A stretch of DNA of 64,000 nt from an uncultured Granulosicoccaceae bacterium (lineage in GTDB: Bacteria > Pseudomonadota > Gammaproteobacteria > Granulosicoccales > Granulosicoccaceae). The position numbers were made by a program, and so were the translations under genes. Location of the stretch: contig CALLOA010000061.1 of NCBI GenBank assembly GCA_938005265.1, forward strand, positions 1 to 64,000, given 5' to 3'. Positions 1-8,559 of this stretch are shown here, piece after piece. Numbering within the stretch: the stretch's first letter is position 1; each line of letters opens with the position of its first letter. The notes under the pieces are model-generated. The model saw nothing but the letters and a program-made list of their open reading frames with translations. It had not been told where the DNA came from and ran no database searches.

Positions 1-260
1 AGCCGAATGTTCCAGCCAACAATCAACAACAAACCACCGACTATCTCGGCAATAGTGACCAAGCCAATTACAAATGATGCGTTTTCCTGCAAAATCCCCG
101 GCATATACTGCATCATTGCAACAAAATCAGCAGGGTTTACCAGCTTGTAAAGACCCGGGATCAGAAAGAACACACCGGCCGCGATCCGGATAGCGCCAAC
201 ACCCGTTGCAGTAAGGCGTTCAGATCGGTCCAGGAGCGAGTCGTCTTTTGTATTTGTCAC
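1..260 (-). CDS. DoxX-like membrane protein, partial (3' end outside window)
   Basis: Reading the minus strand from a GTG at 260 gives about 86 residues that run off the left edge without a stop. After a short polar start the sequence has two hydrophobic stretches, one around residues 27-40 (IRIAAGVFFLIPGLYKL) and one near the edge (FVIGLVTIAEIVGGLLLIVG). The IR.aaGv.Fl.pGl.Kl pattern followed by an E-IvGG-LLl.G helix is typical of the DoxX/DoxD four-helix membrane family. The family's reactions are poorly defined, so no function is assigned. The start is the first one available and no clear ribosome binding site was seen. Confidence 0.6.
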   Translation of the reverse strand, partial: MTNTKDDSLLDRSERLTATGVGAIRIAAGVFFLIPGLYKLVNPADFVAMMQYMPGILQENASFVIGLVTIAEIVGGLLLIVGWNIR

Positions 261-496
261 AATTTTCCAATACCGTTGTGTTGGTGGCGTCAGGCCCCTG
301 GTTTACTCCAGCTTTTACAATGCTGGATTACTACAAACAGGGTTACCAGAGCCTATGCGAAATAGCTTTGATTGCAAACGATTGTGACACGTAAGCTATC
401 ACACCTAATTAGTTCTGGAAGAGTGTCGTTACAGTAAATGTAAGGACACTATGCGAAAAGAATTCGCAGGCATGATCGTCATGGAGACCATCTTGG

Positions 497-533
497 ACCC
501 TGAGTAGCGGCTATGGAAAGTCATACTCAGGGT
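497..533. repeat. 10-bp perfect inverted repeat downstream of the EF-hand gene
   Basis: ACCCTGAGTA (497-506) and TACTCAGGGT (524-533) are perfect inverted arms separated by 17 bases. The hairpin lies just past the stop of the leftward EF-hand gene, where a terminator would be expected, but no T-run follows it on that strand, so an intrinsic terminator is not shown. Confidence 0.55.
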
Positions 534-545
534 TACTCGTAAAAT

Positions 546-1070
546 TCAAGTTGATTGTTCACTGGCAATTTTATATTCACGCTCGGTCACCTGGCCATCT
601 CCGTCAATATCATACTGACTGAATTGATCCTGCTTTGGCGCATTAGGGTGTTTGCGCGACGCGGACGCCCATTCGGTTGAATTGATACTGCCGTCCACAT
701 TCCGATCTGCCGCACTCAGGAAACTAGACCAGGATTGAACCTTGTTAGCTTCTTTGGCCTTTTTTGACGGGCGTTGGGTAAACTCGACCTCATCGATCGC
801 CTCATCACCATTCTGATCCATATCACTGAAAGAATCAGGGACATCCTCTGATTGACCACCTTGACGAGTCAAATAGTCTGTAAATTCATCAGGTTCAACA
901 GTGTTGTTGGCATTGCTATCGGTGTCTTTCAGAAAAGCAACCCAATTGTATTCAGACTTATCGCCATTTAATGCGGAGTCCAATGCAGCGCAGCCCATAA
1001 GAGAAACAGCAGCGCACCCTAAAGCAACCGAGCGAACCAATGGTGTGTTTATACGTATTGCTTTATACAT
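546..1070 (-). CDS. EF-hand calcium-binding lipoprotein
   Basis: A protein of about 174 residues. The N-terminus has a basic start, a hydrophobic stretch and a lipobox (SLMGC), so it should be lipidated and held in the envelope. Four EF-hand-like loops follow: DTDSNANNTVEPDEF, DMDQNGDEAIDEVEF, DRNVDGSINSTEW and DIDGDGQVTEREY. All four keep acidic or Asn residues at the coordinating positions and the last acidic or polar residue at the end, so calcium binding is likely. I chose ATG at 1070 over an upstream TTG at 1079; neither has a strong ribosome binding site. It stands alone between the DoxX-like gene and the beta-oxidation operon. Binding partner and role are unknown. Confidence 0.8.
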   Translation of the reverse strand: MYKAIRINTPLVRSVALGCAAVSLMGCAALDSALNGDKSEYNWVAFLKDTDSNANNTVEPDEFTDYLTRQGGQSEDVPDSFSDMDQNGDEAIDEVEFTQRPSKKAKEANKVQSWSSFLSAADRNVDGSINSTEWASASRKHPNAPKQDQFSQYDIDGDGQVTEREYKIASEQST

Positions 1071-1153
1071 GGTAATCAATGTGGTTAGTATGCTCTTCAG
1101 GACAGTCTTTTAACGAATAATTGTAGCAAATCAAAATCAGCAAATACGTGTAC

Positions 1154-3217
1154 TTAATTCATCTCAGCAAAAGACTGCCCCTCGTTTTTCATTGTTCTAA
1201 GTAATTGCGGTACTTGCCAAAAATACGCATCTTCCTCGGCATAGGTTTCGATGCGTGAGATAAGTTCGCTGACGCCAATCTGATCAGCCAAATGCATCGG
1301 CCCACCACGATGCCGTGGAAAACCATAACCAAAGAGCTTAACCGCGTCGATATCAACAGGACGCAACGCAACTCCCTCCTCCAGAACTGTCACAGCCTCT
1401 TGTATCATTGCGGTAATATAGCGGGCAACAATTTCCTCGTCAGTAAAGGTTTTTGGTACAAGTTCCAGCGCAGCTCGTTCTTTGTAAACGATGGCTTGAG
1501 CATCAGGATTTGGTCCAATAAGCTTGCCCTCACTGTAAAGGTAATATCCTTTGCCCGTCTTGCGCCCAAACCAACCTTGTTCGCAGATTAAATCGGCTAC
1601 TCTGGAATAACGTTCTTGCGGTGGACGACTGGCAGCTTTTCTTTCACGAGCAGCTCTTCCTATATCAAGCCCCGCAAGATCCGATACTGCGAATGGGCCC
1701 ATCGCAAAACCAAAATCTGTGAGTGCTCTATCAACTTGATCGAACTCCACGCCATCCAGCACCAGGTATTCGCAAACCTTTCGATAACGAGACAGAATCC
1801 GATTACCAATAAAGCCATCACAAACACCCGATCGCACCGGCACTTTTTTTAATTGACGTGCCAAATCAAAAGCGGTGGCCACAATATCGGGTGAGGTATT
1901 GTCAGTCACAACCACTTCCAGTAATCGCATAATATGCGCAGGAGAAAAAAAGTGGAGCCCGAGCACAGCCGCAGGACGACTAGTTGCGCTGGCAATCTGA
2001 TTGATATCCAGATAAGAGGTATTGCTGGAAAGAATAGCATCAGGTTTGCACAACTTATCCAGTTTTGCGAAAAGATCCGTCTTCGCGTTCATATCCTCAA
2101 AAATGGCTTCTATCACTAAATCAACGTTTGCCAAATCATTGAGTTCATCGCTAGTGACCAGATTCTCAAGAGCTTTTACATGGTCTTGCTCGGTGAGTTT
2201 GCCGCGCTTTAAAGCTCCTGCCAAATATTTTTCAACTGTTTCGCGGGCTTTTATTACCCGCTGAGAATCCGTTTCAATCAAGCTAACCGGTATGCCAGCA
2301 AGACAAAAAGCTGCAGTGATGCCACTACCCATGGTGCCTCCACCGACCACTCCCACGCGTTCGACAGATCGAATATTTGACCCTGCTTCCGGTATCTTCA
2401 AAGTTTCTCTTTCTGCCAGAAATGCATGCACCAGGCCTGCTCGTTCCTCACCTTGCATTAACGCCATAAATAGCGCTCGTTCTTTGGCCAGACCTTCGTC
2501 AATAGGCAACGTGGCAGCACTGATAGCGTCCAATGCAGTTTGTGGAGCTGTTAGAGCGTTGGCGTACCTAGCTTTGGCAGCGCTCACTGCGTTGTCGTCT
2601 GTTTCAACCAGCAAATCGTCTGTCGGTATGGCTGCAAGTTTGCCTGCCAGGACATCTCTGGCAGCTGCAACACCCGCATCACGCGAGGAACCGCCTACCA
2701 CTTTCGCGACCAAACCCAGCCGTAACGCTTCATCAGCTGATACTTCGCGCCCTGTGCAAATAATATCTATCGCTGCAGCCATGCCCGCTAAGCGTGGCAG
2801 GCGTTGCGTGCCACCAGCACCCGGCAGCAAACCCAATTTGACTTCGGGCAATGCTACTTTTAATCCTGCTATCCCCACGCGCAAATGGGCCGACAAAGCT
2901 AATTCCAGGGCACCACCCAATGCTCTTCCATGCATCGCTGCAATCACCGGTTTGGGACAATCGTTGATGAATTTCAATACTTCAGGCAACGTTGGTTGTT
3001 CTGCGGAACGAGCAAAGTCTTTTATATCAGCGCCAGCCGAGAAGAATCGGCCAGCCCCATACAAAACAATCGCTTTAATTTTCTGATCAGAAATTAAATC
3101 CGACAAAGCCTCATGGATAGCCGTACGTAACGCCACACCAATGGCATTAACGGGTGGCTTGTCCATACCTATCAGGCCTATTTCCCCTTCTCGCTCTATT
3201 GTTACGAACTCACTCAT
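1154..3217 (-). CDS. bifunctional enoyl-CoA hydratase / 3-hydroxyacyl-CoA dehydrogenase (FadB/FadJ-type)
   Basis: 687 residues. The N-terminal third is a crotonase domain with oxyanion-hole segments GAGRFFSAGAD (54-64) and MHGRALGGALE, and the two acid residues expected for hydration at about E105 and E125 (LPEVKLGLLPGAGG). Then comes the NAD-binding motif GGGTMGSG (292-299), the SSNTS motif near 398 and the catalytic His in GLHFFSPAHIM (H422), followed by two C-terminal 3HCDH domains. It should hydrate trans-2-enoyl-CoA and oxidise the L-3-hydroxyacyl-CoA in fatty acid or related acyl-CoA breakdown. Start set at ATG 3217, which has an AGAAGG-like site upstream; the 46 codons before it overlap the upstream gene and are not conserved-looking. 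It is 34 bp downstream of the 3-hydroxyisobutyrate dehydrogenase-like gene, so the two form an operon. No thiolase partner is visible here. Confidence 0.92.
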   Translation of the reverse strand: MSEFVTIEREGEIGLIGMDKPPVNAIGVALRTAIHEALSDLISDQKIKAIVLYGAGRFFSAGADIKDFARSAEQPTLPEVLKFINDCPKPVIAAMHGRALGGALELALSAHLRVGIAGLKVALPEVKLGLLPGAGGTQRLPRLAGMAAAIDIICTGREVSADEALRLGLVAKVVGGSSRDAGVAAARDVLAGKLAAIPTDDLLVETDDNAVSAAKARYANALTAPQTALDAISAATLPIDEGLAKERALFMALMQGEERAGLVHAFLAERETLKIPEAGSNIRSVERVGVVGGGTMGSGITAAFCLAGIPVSLIETDSQRVIKARETVEKYLAGALKRGKLTEQDHVKALENLVTSDELNDLANVDLVIEAIFEDMNAKTDLFAKLDKLCKPDAILSSNTSYLDINQIASATSRPAAVLGLHFFSPAHIMRLLEVVVTDNTSPDIVATAFDLARQLKKVPVRSGVCDGFIGNRILSRYRKVCEYLVLDGVEFDQVDRALTDFGFAMGPFAVSDLAGLDIGRAARERKAASRPPQERYSRVADLICEQGWFGRKTGKGYYLYSEGKLIGPNPDAQAIVYKERAALELVPKTFTDEEIVARYITAMIQEAVTVLEEGVALRPVDIDAVKLFGYGFPRHRGGPMHLADQIGVSELISRIETYAEEDAYFWQVPQLLRTMKNEGQSFAEMN

Positions 3218-3251
3218 CGGGATTAACCTTCTGTCAGTGGGTGTATGGGCC

Positions 3252-4124
3252 TCATGACTTTGTCCTTTGCTCCAACACTTCAAATACGCGGGTAAAGTCT
3301 GATTGGGGCGGCAGTGTACTCTCAACCATATTCCATACTTCGGCAACCCGTTCACCGATCAGATTGGAAGTCCCGGCTTGCTGAACAAACTCGTTATAAA
3401 GCCTGACGTCCTTAGTTATTAGTTCAGCAAAAAATCCGGCATCATAGGTTTTGGGCAAAATGCGGTTGGGAAATTTATCGGCAATGGCAGTATTGTTACC
3501 GGTAGAGACCTTGACGACATCGATAATCGTTTTCATTTCAACGCCATGTGACAGACCAAAAAGCACGGCCTCCGAACTGGCAGCCAAGGCAGTTGCAGAG
3601 AGGAAGTTGTTAAGCAACTTAACCGCTTGACCTTGCCCCGCTTCATCACCAACATGGAACGCGTTTTTACAAAACAAATCGATAATAGTTTGATGCCGGG
3701 CCAGTTCAACCTTGGGACCTGCCCAGATAATTGTGATTGAGGCTTTTTGCGCACCCTGCCTGCCACCACTAACCGGCGCATCGATATACGTCATGCCGGC
3801 AGCACTGATCGTTTTACTAGCCTGTTTTGCAGCGTCGGGACCAATCGTGGACATATCGATAATAACTTTACCTGTCACATTGCTCATCGCCGCGACTTCG
3901 TTCACGACCGTGTTTACGATGTTGCCATCAGGAAGGGAAAAGAAAATAGTGTCGGCTTCTGCGATCACCTCTGCCAGGAATGCTTTTTCACTGGCACCTT
4001 CAGGTGCTAACCCAGGGACAAGATCAAAGCAGATAACCGGCGTTTCACCTTTGGCAATAAACGAGCACATCGGCTCGCCCATTTGCCCAAGTCCAATAAA
4101 ACCAATAGTAGAGGGTGTATTCAT
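3252..4124 (-). CDS. 3-hydroxyisobutyrate dehydrogenase-family NAD(P)-dependent oxidoreductase
   Basis: 290 residues, the usual length of the beta-hydroxyacid dehydrogenase family. The Rossmann motif GFIGLGQMGEPM lies at 8-19, the substrate-binding DAPVSGG at 115-121, and the catalytic Lys at K169 in GQAVKLLNN. These features fit 3-hydroxyisobutyrate, tartronate semialdehyde or related 2-hydroxymethyl acid dehydrogenases. The partner gene (an enoyl-CoA hydratase/hydroxyacyl-CoA dehydrogenase, 34 bp downstream) fits an acyl-CoA or branched-chain degradation role, possibly valine, but the exact substrate cannot be read from the sequence. Confidence 0.85.
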   Translation of the reverse strand: MNTPSTIGFIGLGQMGEPMCSFIAKGETPVICFDLVPGLAPEGASEKAFLAEVIAEADTIFFSLPDGNIVNTVVNEVAAMSNVTGKVIIDMSTIGPDAAKQASKTISAAGMTYIDAPVSGGRQGAQKASITIIWAGPKVELARHQTIIDLFCKNAFHVGDEAGQGQAVKLLNNFLSATALAASSEAVLFGLSHGVEMKTIIDVVKVSTGNNTAIADKFPNRILPKTYDAGFFAELITKDVRLYNEFVQQAGTSNLIGERVAEVWNMVESTLPPQSDFTRVFEVLEQRTKS

Positions 4125-4140
4125 ATGACCTCTGGTCCGC

Positions 4141-4164
4141 GAAAATGCTTATGAAAATACTTAT
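4141..4164. repeat. 12-bp tandem duplication
   Basis: GAAAATGCTTAT (4141-4152) is followed directly by GAAAATACTTAT (4153-4164), one mismatch, just upstream of the leftward dehydrogenase start. Confidence 0.8.
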
Positions 4165-4182
4165 GTTAGGCAATGGATGGCC

Positions 4183-4218
4183 GCAATCGATAGCAGCAAT
4201 CGATAGCAGCAATCGATA
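4183..4218. repeat. 13-bp tandem repeat, 2.8 copies
   Basis: GCAATCGATAGCA occurs at 4183-4195 and 4196-4208, followed by a partial third copy to 4218. It lies in the 272-bp intergenic region between two leftward transcription units. Confidence 0.9.
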
Positions 4219-4331
4219 ATCTGGCTGACCATATTAGGCGTGGCAAGTTTGATCATGTCAATCACTTTACCTGCTTCCCTGTTACGAGCTTTATAGGATC
4301 TACTGAAGTGAGTGGCTGGTGTTTTTGTATC

Positions 4332-4358
4332 AGACTACCAAGTATTATTTGGTAGTCT
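4332..4358. repeat. hairpin, 10-bp stem, downstream of the secreted propeller protein
   Basis: AGACTACCAA (4332-4341) and TTGGTAGTCT (4349-4358) form a perfect stem with a 7-base loop. It sits about 40 bp past the stop of the leftward gene ending at 4397 and may act in termination, but no U-run follows in that direction. Confidence 0.55.
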
Positions 4359-4396
4359 ACTTCTTATGTATTGCATCCCTGCCAAGTGACGACTGG

Positions 4397-6634
4397 CTAG
4401 TCGAGCGCCGGGATTCTGGCCAAACCTTCAACCTCCAGATCACTGGAGCCAACTCGCCTCAAGTTACCGGCAATCCAGATAGCATCGTCTGATGCGGCAA
4501 TCGCCCATACGCCAAAAGCCCCGTTGATTGCCCAGGTCTGTTCTGGAATCAGGTGTGCACTGACTGGATCAAAGCGGAAGGTATGGAGTTTAAATGGCTT
4601 CACGATCAAGGGGTCGAGACTCTCTACCGCCTCTGGTGGAATTGGATCTGTTAAGGTGCCGAAGAACTCGCCGTGATGCCCCACTATAACCAGATCTCCC
4701 AATACCTGAATTGCTTGAACGTCACCAGCCCCGGAATACTGTTGGATGCGAACACCATCCGTCTGATGTAACGTCAGGAAGTTGGGGCCACCCCAGGCGA
4801 CGATAATGTGGGAGTCTAATACAGCTATATCATGCACGATCAGATCTCTGCTATCAGCAATTTCTCCAGATACCATATCTGGCGCGAAGCGTTCCGGGTT
4901 AACAGACCCATCCGTTGCACTGATCGCCATCATGGAAACTGTGCTGCCTCGCTCGGTACTCGCAACGGGTGTTCCGTTGATCGCAACGTAGGTGCCACCC
5001 ACATACAGGATGTCGTTGGACGGAGAAAGGGCCAGTGATTGCACCGGTGCGGATCGACCACGGGTGATGCCACCTGTCACGCTCGGTGACCAGAAAGTAT
5101 CGAGCTCCCCCGCTTGCGACAATCTGGCCAGATTACCTCTGGCCGAACCATTGATATGCGAGAAGTCGCCACCTACATACAACTCCTTATTGCTCGCTAC
5201 AATGTCGAAGACTCGACCTGTGTTGTCGCCATCACTCACTTGGAGCTCAAAGTCGAACTCACCGGTCAATGCATTCAAAGCGACCAGACCAAAGTCGCCA
5301 CCAACATAAACTCGTGTACCGTCAGGTGAGAGGGCAAGTGAACGCACAACATCATTGATTTGTTCAGGTACATTAAATGTGGACACAGGTTGACCCGTTA
5401 CAGCGTCAAGTGCAGCCAGCCAGGGTCGATTAGTGATATCGGTACTATTGCCTGCAGGCCTGATACCTTGAAAATCGCCACCAACTAACAGGACGCCTTC
5501 AATGCGAAGCAAGGTGCGTCCCCAGCCATCGGTATTAGCACCGACCTGAAAATCAAGAGTGGGCGCTGGCCCGTTCAGTACCCAGGCTAAAGTATCGGCC
5601 TCTAGGGAATAGCCAGTGAGCAGTTCTGGCTCAGGTGCCGGCTCAATCACAGTCGAGGCTTCAATAGTGGCGGTGAAATTTGCTTCACCGTCGAATGACC
5701 ATATCGACATGGAATATTGTTCGCCCGCAGTAAGCGCACCGGTCCAGACACCGGGATTTGAGCCTCGGACAGCAGAACCAGTAAGGCGAACTCTTGATGA
5801 ATCAAATACGTTAAATCTGATGTCCGCATCGCTGTTCCATGCAACCGTTACGGTATGGTCCGCTGTGGCAAGAGCATCGAAGCTGAACCGCATGAATTTT
5901 GCGCTGACCAGTTTGCTCGAATCAAGAGTTCCTTCGCCGATTTTGATGCTGGTTACCGGTGTGTTGTCGGCAACTACCGTCAATGTGGCAGTATCGGATC
6001 GCTGTGTATTCACTCCATCAGTAACTTCAACGAAATAGAGCGTTTCATCATCTGAATCAGAGGCCGCGTTGATCAGCAGATTCGGATCGTTTGCTCCGTT
6101 GATTGGACTTTCGTTGGCATACCACTGGTAGCCAAGTGGATCAGCTCCGGTTGCAGAAACCGCAAAACTGGCAGAGTCGCCTTTTTTTACTGTCACGTCT
6201 TCCGGTTGGGTAACGATGATCAGCTCGGGGAGGTTATTAACGGGTTCCGCGGCGATCGCTGCAGAGACGTACGCACTGCCTGAGGCCGACCAAACTCCGA
6301 GGTAGTAAGAATCCGAGTCATTCAGATCCCCCGTCCATTGATCCACGACATTTCGCACAATGACGGTCCCGGTGCTTCTGTCAAAAACACTGAAACGGAC
6401 GTCAGCGTCAGCATCCTGTGTAAGCTGAATGGTATGCGATCCCATATTCAAGGGATCGAAGTTCATCCGTACCCAGCGAGGCCCGACAACTCTGTCGTGG
6501 TCCAGAGTGGCGGTGCCGATATCCGCTTGCAGGGCTGTCTGCGCGAACAGATGGCTACTAAATGTACAGGCGATGCACAGGCTGGAAAACAATGTCAATG
6601 ACGTTATCAATCTAGAAACTCTATTGGAATTCAT
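4397..6634 (-). CDS. large secreted protein with Ig-like domain and propeller-like repeats
   Basis: 745 residues. A signal peptide occupies about residues 1-32 (hydrophobic LITSLTLFSSLCIACTF, likely cut near LFAQ). Two similar beta-rich domains follow, each with a pattern of W/F-(VR)MxFD...HT..(L/V)..D.DADIRF.VFD, which resembles the bacterial pre-peptidase C-terminal (PPC-like) fold. Between them is an Ig-like domain (TQPEDVTVKKGDSASFAVSA ... YQWYANESPI). From about residue 340 on there are repeated blades with motifs such as LLVGGDF, VYVGGDFG, LYVGGDFSHI and ILYVGGTYVAI, as in beta-propeller or delta-60-type repeat proteins. It is predicted to be exported and may act in adhesion or surface binding; no catalytic motif was found. 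Standalone gene. Confidence 0.75.
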   Translation of the reverse strand: MNSNRVSRLITSLTLFSSLCIACTFSSHLFAQTALQADIGTATLDHDRVVGPRWVRMNFDPLNMGSHTIQLTQDADADVRFSVFDRSTGTVIVRNVVDQWTGDLNDSDSYYLGVWSASGSAYVSAAIAAEPVNNLPELIIVTQPEDVTVKKGDSASFAVSATGADPLGYQWYANESPINGANDPNLLINAASDSDDETLYFVEVTDGVNTQRSDTATLTVVADNTPVTSIKIGEGTLDSSKLVSAKFMRFSFDALATADHTVTVAWNSDADIRFNVFDSSRVRLTGSAVRGSNPGVWTGALTAGEQYSMSIWSFDGEANFTATIEASTVIEPAPEPELLTGYSLEADTLAWVLNGPAPTLDFQVGANTDGWGRTLLRIEGVLLVGGDFQGIRPAGNSTDITNRPWLAALDAVTGQPVSTFNVPEQINDVVRSLALSPDGTRVYVGGDFGLVALNALTGEFDFELQVSDGDNTGRVFDIVASNKELYVGGDFSHINGSARGNLARLSQAGELDTFWSPSVTGGITRGRSAPVQSLALSPSNDILYVGGTYVAINGTPVASTERGSTVSMMAISATDGSVNPERFAPDMVSGEIADSRDLIVHDIAVLDSHIIVAWGGPNFLTLHQTDGVRIQQYSGAGDVQAIQVLGDLVIVGHHGEFFGTLTDPIPPEAVESLDPLIVKPFKLHTFRFDPVSAHLIPEQTWAINGAFGVWAIAASDDAIWIAGNLRRVGSSDLEVEGLARIPALD

Positions 6635-6928
6635 TTTTTTTCGTTTTTTATCTGTGACACAGCTTGCAATCGTCTATTCGCTGGACTGTATCGACGAGTT
6701 TCAACAATCAATTGTGTTCGCGAACAGGTAACTGGGCGCGAGCAGTTCTATCTACATAACATTAAGTATACTGAATGGGGCATTCACGTTTTGTGAAGGA
6801 GTTTACTGAATTAGCACCGTGCACATTTACTCCGCTCTTGTGAACGGTCTGGTACAGGAACCCATCAGATACCCTCTCCGTGATAGAACGTAATCAGATA
6901 GATCGCGGAGCTATTTATGCATGGGGTA

Positions 6929-8341
6929 TCAATGCAACAAGGATGAATAAACAGCAGCTGACTCTCTTATCATTGGTTCCGAAGAAACAGTACCACCAAT
7001 AAACTCCTGCGAGTTTTTTAAGTAATCCATAACTGCAGGGTCTGAATCAATAGAGTCGAAAGCCGCATCCCCAGCAATCTGATCATCCAGCCGATAACCA
7101 CAATGTGGAACAGCCTTGCCATCAGGCCTGCGAAAGAACAGCTCCCCAGACTGATCCCGACTCACAGAGTAACCACCTTCATGAACCAGTTTGTGATGGT
7201 TGGAACATAGCAATACCATATTCTCAACGCTGGTCTCACCACCATCGGCCCAATGCCGAATATGATGGGCATCTACAAATCGAGTATGCGAACAACCGGG
7301 AAAACCACAACCTTTATCTCGCGCCCAAAGTGCTCGACGAATGGCGGTAGTCACTGTACGCACCTTACGCCCCACATTTAACGGTTCACCTGAATCGTTT
7401 TCAACCAGAGGGACAATAGAACCGTCACAGCACAGGCGACGCACTGATTCAAGGGGTAGCTGGGAAGTCCCGGTTTCCTTACCAGCCAAGGCTGATTCAT
7501 CTACATGAACGACTACCTGGTAGTGGTCGGCCGAGCTAGTTGAAGTTTTTTGATTATTATATGGCTCTTCGGCGTGATCATGACCGGAGTCCGAATAAAC
7601 AACTCCATCAAGATAGAAACGACAAACGCTAACCAGCGCATCAACCTGCTGGCTTCGCCAGGAACCAATCTCCTCTGGCGATCTCGCTGCAGAACCCGCA
7701 TCACTGGCAAGTTGCACAGCTGCCTTCTCCACCGCCTTCTCGATCAGCTCAACTTCATCATCAGGAATCTCGATAGAGAAATGAACAGTGCCACGGGCAC
7801 GATCCCGCCAGACACGAAAGTCCCTGCATTCATGAGCCTTTTTGGCGGATACCGAAGAGCTTTTCTGACTGTTACTGCGTTGCTTACAGTGTTCTTCAAC
7901 ATGGCGCGCCGTCATACGCATAGCCATATCAATCAGTTCTGCCTCATTAGCTGGAGTGGCAACACGGGTAATAGCACGGACTTTGGTATAAGAGAGCTTT
8001 CCATCAGCAAAGGCATCTGACATCAACGGCAATTCTTTCAATGCATGCGCAATGCGAAGTTTATCCCGAGCCGTACCAGCAGAAAGATCACAACGCCACA
8101 TTAACCAGCTAAGCGCATCAGTAAATCCCCACTTAGCCCAACCGGCACGCTCGTCAAATTCGCGAATAAGAATCATCAGTTCATAATTAGCCGCGTTAAT
8201 AGCATGACTCATTTTTCCAATTGCAGCATCCAGCTCTTCAATCTCTCTATGGCGTTTTGAACTACCGTCGATTTTTACTAGCTGTAAATGTGGTGGCACG
8301 CTACCTCTGCTAGTTTGCTGCTGATGCTCGCCGGAGCTCAT
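6929..8341 (-). CDS. DUF222-HNH endonuclease family protein
   Basis: 470 residues. The N-terminal half (about 30-230) matches the DUF222 type seen in 13E12-like repeat proteins, with ANYELMILIREFDERAGW and AGTARDKLRIAHAL segments. The C-terminal part has an HNH nuclease core: CGFPGC, VDAHHIRHWADGG and NMVLLCSNHHKLVHEGG. The HH/N/H residues for metal binding are all present, so it may be an active nuclease. The biological role of these proteins is unsettled; they are often multi-copy and found in variable regions. It is divergent from the AbiE pair (215 bp apart), so the two units may share an accessory region. Start ATG at 8341. Confidence 0.85.
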   Translation of the reverse strand: MSSGEHQQQTSRGSVPPHLQLVKIDGSSKRHREIEELDAAIGKMSHAINAANYELMILIREFDERAGWAKWGFTDALSWLMWRCDLSAGTARDKLRIAHALKELPLMSDAFADGKLSYTKVRAITRVATPANEAELIDMAMRMTARHVEEHCKQRSNSQKSSSVSAKKAHECRDFRVWRDRARGTVHFSIEIPDDEVELIEKAVEKAAVQLASDAGSAARSPEEIGSWRSQQVDALVSVCRFYLDGVVYSDSGHDHAEEPYNNQKTSTSSADHYQVVVHVDESALAGKETGTSQLPLESVRRLCCDGSIVPLVENDSGEPLNVGRKVRTVTTAIRRALWARDKGCGFPGCSHTRFVDAHHIRHWADGGETSVENMVLLCSNHHKLVHEGGYSVSRDQSGELFFRRPDGKAVPHCGYRLDDQIAGDAAFDSIDSDPAVMDYLKNSQEFIGGTVSSEPMIRESAAVYSSLLH

Positions 8342-8432
8342 AAGAACAAGGAGCTTTGGTATGATTATTATATTGAGGCAAGGCGGACCTCAGAGGTCGT
8401 CCTGTTTTAGCCCCTGCGAGTTCATTTAACAA

Positions 8433-8463
8433 CAAATACGTCACCATTATGGCGTCGTATTTG
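8433..8463. promoter_or_regulatory. putative AbiEi operator 1 (inverted repeat)
   Basis: Arms CAAATACG (8433-8440) and CGTATTTG (8456-8463) are perfect inverted repeats, and the 15 bases between them (TCACCATTATGGCGT) are also partly symmetrical. The left arm with its flank, ACAAATACGTCACCA (8432-8446), recurs with one change at 8530-8544 next to the antitoxin start. AbiEi proteins are known to repress their own operon by binding paired repeats upstream, so this is a reasonable operator; binding is inferred. Confidence 0.6.
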
Positions 8464-8529
8464 CATTTTATTAAACCAATCGCTATTATCCAAATATCAC
8501 CCTAACATCACTTAATTGTTCATTTTGAT

Positions 8530-8559
8530 ACAAATATGTCACCAATTTAGGGTCATATG
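8530..8559. promoter_or_regulatory. putative AbiEi operator 2, overlapping the start codon
   Basis: ACAAATATGTCACCA (8530-8544) matches the upstream site 8432-8446 at 14 of 15 positions. Together with GGGTCATATG (8550-8559) it forms an imperfect inverted repeat (ATATGTCACC against ATATGACCC). It covers the start region of the antitoxin gene (ATG 8557), so a bound repressor would block RNA polymerase or the transcript start. A weaker related sequence, CAAATATCACC, lies between them at 8491-8501. Confidence 0.55.

Noticed and set aside
2292-3086. 264-codon + strand frame
   Set aside because: Opposite the enoyl-CoA hydratase/dehydrogenase gene; compositional shadow.
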